Shown: in pieces, positions 53,021 through 61,679 of the stretch
How the letters are laid out: the number at the start of each line of letters is the position of its first letter
How positions within the stretch are numbered: position 1 is the stretch's first letter
Source of the DNA: Aradus depressus
Taxonomy: Eukaryota > Arthropoda > Insecta > Hemiptera > Aradidae
Direction of reading: 5' to 3'
DNA length: 64,000 nt
Assembly: GCA_963662175.1 (NCBI GenBank)
Contig: OY759222.1
Location: 5,934,713 to 5,998,712, forward strand
The notes under the pieces: generated by a model
The model's input: the letters and a program-made list of their open reading frames with translations, nothing else
What the model was told of the DNA's origin: nothing
Database searches by the model: none
Program-made: the position numbers and the translations under genes

Positions 53021-53240
53021 TGCACCTTAGATGAAAAGGACGACCTCATACACATTTTGTTCTATTGTCCCTCTTTGTGTATCCCCAGGCAAACATTTCT
53101 CCACAATTATCTCACCAATAGACCAGAATATTACTCAAGAAACATTTGTACATATTATAAATAATTTAGAAGTTAGAAAAATTAACAATTTATTTTTATT
53201 TTTTACTGTCGCTTTGAAAATAAAGAATAATTTAATTTAA
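53021..53240 (+). pseudogene. C-terminal zinc-motif fragment of a LINE polyprotein
   Basis: The frame from 53021 reads CTLDEKDDLIHILFYCPSLC followed by IPRQTF. The C....ED..H.L..CP pattern is the CCHC-type motif near the C-terminus of RNase H-carrying LINEs (R1/LOA/I groups). After about 40 residues the homologous reading continues in another frame as NLEVRKINNLFLFF, so there is a frameshift. The copy ends in AAATAAAGAATAATTTAATT. It may belong with the RNase H fragments at 38675 and 54586. Confidence 0.6.
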
Positions 53241-53261
53241 TTTGGTGCATGTAAAATGTAT

Positions 53262-53315
53262 AAAAAAAAATAATAGTAAAAAAATATATATTTTTTTACT
53301 ATTATTTTTTTTTTA
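53262..53315. repeat. A/T palindrome
   Basis: AAAAAATAATAGTAAAAAAA faces its exact inverse around a TATATA centre. Confidence 0.85.
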
Positions 53316-53398
53316 TTTATTCATGCTCATTTCATATCTTGATGAAAAAAAAAAACACTCATTGCCATAGAGTTTGTAATCTTTTGTGCAATAAAAGT

Positions 53399-53420
53399 GT
53401 ATCTATCTATCTATCTATTT
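53399..53420. repeat. (TATC)n microsatellite
   Basis: Four to five TATC units. Confidence 0.85.
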
Positions 53421-53439
53421 ATTCAGCTAACGGAACATA

Positions 53440-53975
53440 TGGAAAGTTATGTGATCAATGGATATGTACTTCCCCAGTACGAATTAATTAATTACGTTTT
53501 CGCTCTCCATTCAAAGCCAATCTTCAGTTAAGGCTATATTTGACTTATACTGTGGCTTCTAAGTACTCATACTACAATTTGTAACGATACATTCGTTACA
53601 GAGGCAGTAACTGGGATTTTTGAGTTTCCCTCCCGTCTCCTCTTCGGCTGATTCCGCTGAAAGTTAATAGACTTTTAATTTAAATATGAAATTTCTTGTC
53701 AATACATTCATTACAACAGCAATTAATAGAGATTTTGTGTTAATCCTCCCCTCCAACCCCCCCCCCCCCCCCCCGCTTTGCTTTAGCCGATTTGGCTAAA
53801 AATCTATAGGTGTCCTCCTTAGAGGGTTCTGCATTCACATATAAAATTTCATGGATATATTCATTCTATCAGGAGTTATCATGTTCACAGACACTCAGAC
53901 CGACATTTTTTTTTGTAATCAGAAGGTCGGAAAATATGAAATCCCATTAAAAATTCAGTATATAATTTGTGGCCG
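53440..53975 (+). repeat. Rep-A copy, near full length
   Basis: ATGTACTTCCCCAGTACGAA near the start and CAGAAGGTCGGAAAATATGA at the end, with three internal modules (AATTTGTAACGATACATTCG, AATTTCTTGTCAATACATTC, AATTTCATGGATATATTCAT). Confidence 0.75.
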
Positions 53976-54134
53976 CGAAGCTGTTCTGTGTGTATTCAGA
54001 ACCCAATAATAAGGACGACGAAGTGGACGACAGGGGGCAAGCACGCTATCCTTTTTTTTTTAATTTCTCAGTTATGACCTTATGCTGAGGCATATCGGCC
54101 AGCTACCACTATGATCATTTTGGAATTTTTATAG

Positions 54135-54441
54135 GCACCTTGGTTTAAGGACAAAGCAATTAAAGAAGAACAATTATATGAAGAAGCTGAAATTTATAGC
54201 AATAATTTTGTAAAGAAGCAAGATACGGTCGCCCAATGCCCCCGAAGAGGAATGGGGCCACCACACAACACAGTCATGAAGGCGAGCAGCGAGCCGACCC
54301 GGCCGCTGAAAAGCCGGACGCCAGAAGACCACACAGCAGAAGAGCGGACACCAGGGTCCCAAACCCGTCGAGCAGACATTTCGGGGTATACAAAACCATC
54401 ACTTTCCAACTTGGCTAACATAACTCCATTCAGGTTTTGAG
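54135..54441 (+). other. Open stretch, possible LINE C-terminal debris or exon
   Basis: The frame beginning GCA-CCT-TGG at 54135 stays open for 101 codons to a TGA at 54439-54441. It reads APWFKDKAIKEEQLYEEAEI, YSNNFVKKQ, then a GC-rich, basic and proline-rich tail ending LSNLANITPFRF. It is preceded by TTTTTATAG, which resembles a splice acceptor, so a host exon is possible. The start APWF...I.E also fits the APW[YF]..N..... segment of Jockey-like ORF2 C-termini. I cannot choose between them. The composition of the second half (about 54230-54370, GC-rich) differs sharply from its surroundings. Confidence 0.35.
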
Positions 54442-54585
54442 GGAACTTAATCCCGCGTCAGTGAAAGAATAGAAAGAATTATTATCCTCTTTTGCTTGAT
54501 AGTTTCCCGGAATACGCTAAGTTTGCCCCTTTCGTATACAGTTCTCACATTCTACCAAATTTCAATATTAATTTTCATAATCTTC

Positions 54586-54741
54586 TTCATCACATACTTA
54601 CCGGATCTCTCTGGTGTCCCTCCTTCCATGGTTAATGCGGTGTTCCAAGAGATCAAACGGAAATGGTGGTCGTCATATGTACCAATATTTACAGACGGAT
54701 CAAAAACGACGAATGGTACTAGTGATGAACTAGTTAAATAG
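54586..54741 (+). pseudogene. RNase H N-terminal fragment of a LINE polyprotein
   Basis: The frame reads TYLPDLSGVPPSMVNAVFQE, then IKRKWWSSYVPIFTDGSKT, followed by a TAG stop at 54739-54741. The FTDGSKT block preceded by a tryptophan-rich spacer is the first catalytic motif (D) of RNase HI in R1/LOA/I-type LINEs. Nothing recognisable of the rest of the domain follows. Confidence 0.7.
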
Positions 54742-55134
54742 CTGCGTTAGACAGTCGATCAGATGGGGTGGATATACGATTCAACTGACAGAATTCTACA
54801 TTATTAAGAGGCATTGAACAGTAGTGAAATTGGATTATATATCACCTCTGACATGATATAATCAAATAAATATCATCTAACTCAATTTATGGTTTGCGGG
54901 AGGGACAAAGAAAGAGTCTAAGTACAAGTCGAACTGAAATTCATACCTTTGTATGAATACCTTAGTCGCACTCTACCTTCGATAATAATATCACATTTCA
55001 GTGATATGACATCATATAACTTACATTGATAATATAGAAGCTGTTTATCGCCTAGGTTCTTCCTGCTAGACATTTCACTGAGATGTGATATTTTCATATG
55101 AATGTGATATTCTCTAATGGTATTAGAACTCCAG

Positions 55135-56176
55135 AATTCCAGGGAAGTTAGTTAGACTGGTAAGAATGACTCTGGGGGGCTCAAAGTGTCGGGTGAAGCT
55201 GCAAAATAAGACATATGAACAGTTTGAGGTGAGCAATGGACTGAGACAGGGAGACCCAATCTCACCTGTTCTGTTCAACCTGACTCAAGAAAGAGCTGTG
55301 AGGGCCATCCGGACGAATCCGGGAGGAACTATCTATAACCGCCTGACGCAGCATATGGGGTATGCTGATGACATGGTGGTCACAGCACGCACAATAGCAG
55401 CATTGGCCGGGGCTCTACAGGAATTCGGAGGAGAAGCAGAGAAACGTGGTCTTCATTTGAATGTAGATAAGACCGTGTACATGAAGACCTCACGGAACCC
55501 TCTGCAAGACGCTCCTGAGGTGATTTCCATCAATGAGCACCAATTCCCAGTAGTCAAGGAATTCAAATATCTCGGGGCTCTCATCACAGAAGATAATGAC
55601 GTTAGCCACGAAATAAGAGCACGCATTGCTGCAGGGAACAGATGTCTATTTGCGGTCCAAAGAATACTCAAGTTCCGCACATTAACGTGGAGGGCCAAGC
55701 TAATTGTCTATAAAACCATTGTCCGTCCAATTGTAACTTACACTGGTGAAACTTGGGCGTTGACAAAAGAAAATGAAGAGACTCTGCTATTGTGGGAACG
55801 CAAAGTACTCAGAAAGATTTATGGACCTGTTTCCGAGAACGGCAGATGGCGTATCCGGAAGAACAGAGAATTGAGAGACCTCTACGGGGATTCCGACCTG
55901 GTATCCGTGATCAAGCAGGCGAGGTTACGTTGGTTGGGCCACGTAGAGAGAATGGAAGAAGGAAGACTCCCTAAACAAGCCCTCTACGGTATGCCAGGCG
56001 GTGCCAGGAGAAGAGGAAGACCGAGACTCCGTTGGCTGGACGACGTCGAGGCGGACCTCCGAGTGTTGGGCATCAGAGGATGGAGGGAGAAGGTTTTGGA
56101 TCGAGACGAATGGAGGAGGATTGTGACGGAGGCCCGGGTTCTTTCAGGACCGTAGCGCCACAGGAAGAAGAAGAAG
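55135..56176 (+). mobile_element. RTE-like LINE, 5'-truncated, 13-bp TSD
   Basis: ATTAGAACTCCAG lies at 55122-55134 and 56177-56189. The copy contains the last third of a reverse-transcriptase protein and ends in CACAGGAAGAAGAAGAAG, a short GAA repeat in place of a poly-A tail. Simple-repeat 3' tails are common in RTE-type LINEs. Confidence 0.9.
55166..56155 (+). pseudogene. RTE-like reverse transcriptase, C-terminal 329 residues
   Basis: The open frame carries SNGLRQGDPISPVLFNL (RT motif with RQGDP), YADDMVV (catalytic D-D pair, about residues 66-72), KEFKYLGALI, and a C-terminal block LRWLGHVERM, GRPRLRWLDDVEADL and DRDEWRRIV. This C-terminal W-L-G-H-x-x-R-M ... G-R-P-x-x-R-W-x-D-D pattern is typical of RTE-clade and related LINEs. 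The frame is open upstream of the ATG as KLVRLVRMTLGG to the element boundary, so the ATG is only an internal methionine. The endonuclease and the RT fingers are missing through 5' truncation. The remaining frame has no stops or frameshifts, so the insertion is recent. No product with full activity is possible. Confidence 0.9.
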
Positions 56177-56189
56177 ATTAGAACTCCAG

Positions 56190-58274
56190 GTGATGTTTAT
56201 TATTACACAGACTTTTTAGACATATTTTTGTAAAAAAAAGAAAAAAAAAAAGTACAATTATAGGGTTAACGACAGCCATGTTGACTTCCGACTCGTGGTG
56301 TCCTCAAACAATGGTCATAGTGACTGACAGTCTGTAGAAGTTGGTGATGTTTTGTATTGTTTTTCACTTCTTAACTTTTAATCAAATCTGAGCAACAACG
56401 CTAAAATGGTGACACAATAATAGGTTCATACCTGAACATAAACAGTTGGCACGACTCCAAGTTCTAATATGGCAGGATGCAACCTTTACGAATCTAAATA
56501 TGGTGTGGTAAAAAAAATTAAATATTAATGCAAAGTTAAAATAAATCAAAAAATATAGGTAAAATAATGAAATAAACAATAAATTATAATAGATAAATAA
56601 ACAATAAATTACCACATTTCCTGAAGAAATTTTATGACTGGTCTTCTATTTAATTTTGATTTCTACAGTTGTTTTCGAAAAGGGTCCTAAAAATATCAAA
56701 ATTTCAAGACGTACAATTTTTGAGAAAGTGCACTTATTTAAAAAAAAAATTCAATTAACCAACTTTTCATTTGAATTTCTAAAGAGATGCCATTTTTAAT
56801 AATTTTAAATAATATTAGATTTAATCCAAAGGTTTTCAAATGATCTTACTGGGCCATGAATAGAATAGAATTGACGAGAACTAATATTGGGTTTATTTTC
56901 TTAAATCATATACATTATAAAATAAAAAAACTAAACATTGAAACAAACAAAAATCAAAAGAAAAATCTTAAAAACTAAATTCTTAACACTAATTCAGTCT
57001 TTTTTGTTTTATATTTTGGCCATTTTTTTAAAATTTAAGTTATATATTTCTGGGCATATATCCTGTACATATAAACAAACAACAGTACCTTCTTTGCGGA
57101 TCAATTTCACCGTCAATTAAATTCTATTTAGTTCATTACATTTTAAGCCTAAACACCATTTTCCTCGACCCGTCTCTACACACACTAGAAAAACAGCTGA
57201 TGGCCGTGTTTTGTTTTTTTACTCATTTGTTTTAAAAGAAATTTGCTTTTTATAGAAAAATAAATATAATTAATTTTTCAATATTATTTATTTCATCATT
57301 TTAATGTGTGTATTTTTTTTTTTTTATACATCACAATGTTAAGTCATTTGTACTTCGAACCAGCTATCCATTGCAAACATTCATGTCTACTCTTCAATTA
57401 TAATAATGTGTATATTTAATGTGTAGATTATAATAATGGGTATATTTTAATCAAATTTGATGACATAAAAACAGATTAGAAACAACGTTTTTGTAAACTT
57501 TTAATCGGCTCAAGATGCCGTTAGATGACATCCATTAATTCTGTTTACGTTAATGGCTTCTGTTGTGGATGCGCCAAAAAAAAAAAAATCCATTTGATCC
57601 TTGTGAGAAAGTAAAAACGATGGATGTCAAACGAGGACCTGCTTTTACCACCTCTTGTGTTTTATCTCTTCCACACGAGAAAGTGCTTAAGTCACTTCAT
57701 TTAAGTAGGTATAACCACTTCAGCTCGAAGCTTTCCACTTTCTTTTCCTTTTTTTTTCTCTGAACTTCGAAGTACATGATGAGTACGTCATTGTGCATAT
57801 TTGGACGAGGAGGTCTTCAGATAAGTCTGAACAACTTGATCGAAATCTCATTCTGAAGAAGTGGTCAGAGTCCTGCAACTCTTTGATTAGTTTATATTAT
57901 CAATTGTCATAGGGTTTTGTTGTTCTGAGTCTACTCATAACTTAATTAAATAATCGAATCTATAGTGAGTAACGCATTATTTAAAATGTGATCAGATCAG
58001 AAGATACACAACTGTTTTTATATAACTAATAAAAATGGATTTAGTTAAAAAAAAAAAACACTACTTACATTCAAAAAAAGTTGAATCACAACCAAATACT
58101 AAGAAACTGGATCAAATAAACAATATTAGAAATCAATTATTTATCTGGTCACTGTACACGGACATAATCCATAAGACAGCTGTCTGTCTGCCTCTCCCTC
58201 ACTATCTCCGATATATATCGGATTAGAGGTATCGTATATATATATATATATATTGTATATATATGTATATCGAA
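56190..58274. other. No gene recognised; AT-rich DNA
   Basis: About 2 kb with short chance frames (56382-56615 minus, 56938-57120 plus, 57563-57763 plus) and homopolymer runs. No repeat of this window maps here. This is the longest stretch without a recognisable element. An (AT)n tract lies at 58230-58270. Confidence 0.5.
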
Positions 58275-58548
58275 GAGGGCGCCGGTAGCTCAATGGTATG
58301 CGTGCTTGTCTTCCGAGCTCAAGATCGTGGGTTCGAAACCCGACCAAGGCTCTTAGTTTATTTTATCTGAGAGGTAAAATAAACTTAAGCACGCCGTCCG
58401 GTACTCGTTAAAAACCCCTACCCCCGAATTTTAGGACTCCCACATTAGAGTCAGGCTCATGTCCACCAGAGTGACGAAAGAGAGCTCTGGTAGTAGGCGA
58501 TATGACCTCGTAGTTAAAGTCCGGGCAAGAGTCATAAAACCTAACCTA
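58275..58548 (+). mobile_element. tRNA-SINE with internal deletions
   Basis: Complete head (TAGCTCAATGGTATGCGTGC; B box GGTTCGAAACC) and hairpin. About 35 bp are missing after GCACGCCGTCC and a second gap lies before TTTTAGGACTCCC. Tail AAAACCTAACCTA. It lies in (TA)n sequence. Confidence 0.92.
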
Positions 58549-58628
58549 TATAATATATATATATATTATATCGGATTAGAGAGAATATATGTATATATAC
58601 ATATACAATATTGTTTTTATAGTTAGTT

Positions 58629-58913
58629 ATCGTAACTCATTCCCGGGCTTCAACTACGAGGTCATATCGCCTACTACCAGAGAGGTCTTTCGTTACTCTG
58701 TTGGATATGAGCCCGACTCTACTCTGGGAGTTTGAAATGTTGCCTATCCAGGTATATTCAACTAGGGTAGGGGAAGCTACTTTAACGAGTAGCTGACATC
58801 ATACATGCTCGGTTCCGTCGCTTAACGTCCCATCCGAAGGACAGCTTGATTAAGGTTTTTTTCACCTTACAGATAAAAAATCTAAAAAAAATTGAATTAC
58901 CGGCGCCCTCTGT
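58629..58913 (-). mobile_element. tRNA-SINE, diverged, opposite orientation
   Basis: Minus-strand copy; the tRNA head is largely lost (a GAGGGCGCCGGTAATTCAAT remnant only) while the body is recognisable. It faces the copy at 58275-58548 across about 80 bp of TA-rich DNA. Confidence 0.8.
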
Positions 58914-59160
58914 GCATATGATGACATCGACAAGAAATTTAGTATTAGAATTCAGAAGTCCATTTCTAAGTCAACTATTGATTTTTTAGCCAAAACGGTC
59001 GATTGGCTTAAACGGAGTGCGAAAAATAATTGATTAATTCATGCTGGGGAAGTATATAGCCGGTGATTCAACAACAATTTTTTTGTTCATTTCTGGAATC
59101 AGTGGTGGGAAATTATAAAATTTCAGTGAAATTTGTGTTATTACATAACTCCCCCTATAC
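58914..59160. repeat. Rep-A pieces, mixed orientation
   Basis: 58920-59090 is a minus copy (GCTGGGGAAGTATATAGCCG); 59120-59160 is a plus 3' end (GTTATTACATAACTCCCCCT). Confidence 0.6.
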
Positions 59161-59289
59161 TTAGAAGTAGATCTTCCCCAACTGCCATCTTTGAAAGTTT
59201 CAATTTCCCTCAGAAAAATTTTCCAGGATGTTTTCCTCCAAAATCAATTTCACTCAACTTTTCAGGCTGTAATTGTGCTGAATTTACGA

Positions 59290-59888
59290 AGCTCTTTCTT
59301 AGGCGACTCTTGTATTTCGTTGTACTCGTACTCCTCCTAAACCCCGCTACCGATCACATTATAATTTGCCACGATGCATCGCGCTGGTAGTGGACACATG
59401 GTTTACTACTAAAAAAATCTGAAATCGAACATACCACGGAGGAATAATCACCGAAAAACGAAATCTCCATTGAGATCAATTGAGAGACAAAATTCTCGCG
59501 CAAAATATAATTTTTCGATTTTAAATGTAAAAATCCTGGCAAAGCCCTTTTCGGTTTACCATCAGACACCACTTTTTTTGAGCCATTTTTTTCAATGTTC
59601 TAACGTACAAACTTCGACTTTTTTTTCGATAAAAATATTCTTCAACATACAAAGAACACAATGAATTCAATTGAAATCTATTTAAAGTATTAATATATTC
59701 ATAAAGAACATACACGGTGAGAAGTTATTGATAATTATTCCATCCAGTGATAACAAACCGGTTCATATGCCCCATTTCAAATGCACTACTTGTATGTTAA
59801 CTGACCACATTAACAGTATCATACAATAAATTTAGACACATTCAGCTCAGTTTTTGCAAACAGCAGAATGCATTGCACACCTAGTTAT
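59290..59888 (-). repeat. Unclassified repeat, right copy of the inverted pair
   Basis: Reverse complement of 31852-32795, but without the SINE. The single uninterrupted target (TGAAATCTATTTA) lies near 59672. Identity seems roughly 80-90% by eye, with several small indels. Confidence 0.8.
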
Positions 59889-60460
59889 TTAGTACAGCTA
59901 ATTAGTAAATATAAACCTCATCTATATCTGAATATTTCTAGCCACAGTGAGGAGGCCCCTGCAGCCAAACAGGCCCAACCATCTATCATGGGCGACAGAT
60001 GAACAATTATCTAGAAGCCTGGAACTAGCCCCCTTCAGCTCTGCCGAATATATTCCAGGCATCTCCTGGAGAAAGTCTCAAAACGTATCCTTCAGCATTA
60101 TTATTAATTTTTTTTTTTTTTTTTTTCTTCTTCTTTTTAATATAGAAGAGGATAATAAATAAGATAATTGTGACTAATGTATGGTTTTGGAAGGACTGAG
60201 ACAAATTATTTAGAACGATTTTGGTTTCAAAGAATAGGGTCATCGAAAATTCTGTTGATGGTCCATAGTAGATTAACGAAAAATAAAGGTGGGTTTGATC
60301 AGGTACGAAATATGTTGCGTGGAATATAGGCCGCCGAGTCGGCTTGGGGGAAATAATCAAACAAAATAATAATAATAAATTTATTTCCGTTAAACCAATA
60401 AATGTAATAGGATACGTCAAATTAATTGATAGCTTATAAATTAGATTTACAAAACTACTT
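59889..60460. other. No gene recognised
   Basis: A GC-richer block at 59945-60080 with a short plus-strand frame (59947-60162), then a poly-T tract. No motif. Confidence 0.35.
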
Positions 60461-60750
60461 GAGTCTTCTGAGCTCAAGGTCGAAACCCGGCCGAGGCCCT
60501 TAGTTTATTTTATCTGGGAGGTAAAATAAATTTAAGCACGCCGTCCTTCGGATGGGACGTAAAGCGATGGTCCCGAGCCTCAGGTGCTCGTTAAAGACCA
60601 CTGCCCTAGGTGAATAAAAATTTAGGGTAGGCAAAATTTAGGACTTCCATAGTAGTGTCGGGGTCATGTCCACCAGAGTGACGAAAGAGCCCTCTGGTAG
60701 TAGGCGAAATGACCACGTAGCTAAAGCCCGGGCATGAGTCATAATAACTA
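60461..60750 (+). mobile_element. tRNA-SINE truncated within the tRNA head
   Basis: Starts at about TCTTCTGAGCTCAAGGTC, in the middle of the tRNA-like head. The B-box region is shortened to GGTCGAAACCCGG. Hairpin and body are complete. The tail is ATAATAACTAACTA. Confidence 0.88.
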
Positions 60751-60929
60751 ACTATATATCATGATTCGAGTTAAGCTAAGAACACATTTTTAACACGTGT
60801 CATGTTAACACGTGTCAACACGACACGTCAGGATGCGGCACATCAGAAATGCCGGACACATATCTGTGTTGTAAAACGTGTGTTAATGCTGATGTTTTTA
60901 AACTGGTGAAGTAGTGTCGTTCGGTTAGT

Positions 60930-61172
60930 ATGTCCGCTTATAATATAATGGAGCACCTACAAGGAGAGATGGATTGGTTGGATGAAGAAGAGGAAATGGT
61001 AGCTGTTACTGTGGCATTGCTTGTGCTACAACATGAATCCAGAGAATACTGGGTTCATCCAATAAACGAACGTAGACACGGATTTGGCGAATATCATGTT
61101 CTGTGGCCCGAAATCAGCAATGACGATGACAGGTGTAAAATGTATATCAGGATGACCAAGAAGGAATTTGTC
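60930..61172 (+). pseudogene. PIF/Harbinger transposase, N-terminal fragment
   Basis: The reading frame begins MSAYNIMEHL. It includes SREYWVHPINERRHGFGEYH, VLWPEISNDD and MYIRMTKKEF (residues about 38-80). The R-x-[FYW]-W-V-H-P-I-N-x-x-R...G-E-[YF]-H....L..D..R....[FI]RM pattern is typical of the region before the DDE domain in Harbinger-type transposases and HARBI1-like proteins. After residue 80 the frame runs into sequence that is the inverse of the MADF frame, so the remaining codons up to 61271 are not transposase. The catalytic domain is deleted. Upstream (60780-60870), AACACGTGTC motifs form inverted repeats and probably mark the element's left terminal region. Confidence 0.75.
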
Positions 61173-61284
61173 CACCAATCTCCTCCCAAGCCTCTTGTCG
61201 TTTTCTTTGGTCTCGGTAGTCCTTATTTTGTAAGTTGTACAAAAAATCATACTTTCGTACTTCTTCTATAAATTGTTCCTCCAT
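61147..61284 (-). pseudogene. MADF-domain (Myb/SANT-like) protein fragment of a Harbinger element
   Basis: The minus-strand frame from the ATG at 61284 reads MEEQFIEEVRKYDFLYNLQN, KDYRDQRKRQEAWEEIGGQI, then PSWSS. This matches the start of MADF domains (F-I-x-x-V-x-x-[YH]-x-x-L-Y......Y.D...R..AW..I). Autonomous Harbinger elements often carry such a DNA-binding partner beside the transposase. The last residues come from the inverse of the transposase, which fixes the deletion breakpoint near 61160-61170. An in-frame upstream ATG at 61350 exists, but the MADF consensus supports 61284. Confidence 0.72.
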
Positions 61285-61375
61285 ATTTATAATAAATATG
61301 TAAACAAACTCGCGGCGGCGCTGCCTGAACCTTGTCTGATGCTTTAACACTCTGAAGAAAATCTCGATTCTGAGC

Positions 61376-61401
61376 AGGGGGGAGGGGGGGGGGGGGGGGA
61401 G
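61376..61401. repeat. Poly-G tract
   Basis: A run of G interrupted by single A residues, next to the Harbinger remnant. Confidence 0.9.
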
Positions 61402-61679
61402 GTCACCTCACTCTTCGCCCGGTTTGCGGGCTGAGATCTCTATGAATCCACTCCCAAATGATTGTAAATAAAACGCAACCTTCAAAGACCAATATCTCGA
61501 AAACTATTGCTTTATTTTTTTGTGAAGAATATGAAAATCATAATTGAAAATTTGTAAAAATTGAATTTTTTTACGATTTAATTTTACTGAGATGTGTTGT
61601 GTCAATGTTTAAGCCTATTTCTGATTCGTGTTCTTATACCCTGTTTTTAAATTTTCTCCCAGTTTGACTTACATAACCA
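61402..61679. other. No gene recognised
   Basis: Contains TTGTAAATAAAACGC and AT-rich DNA leading into the satellite. Confidence 0.4.

Noticed and set aside
60025..60477. 150-residue minus-strand frame
   Set aside because: It crosses a poly-T tract giving a long lysine run and has no motif; it also runs into the SINE at 60461.
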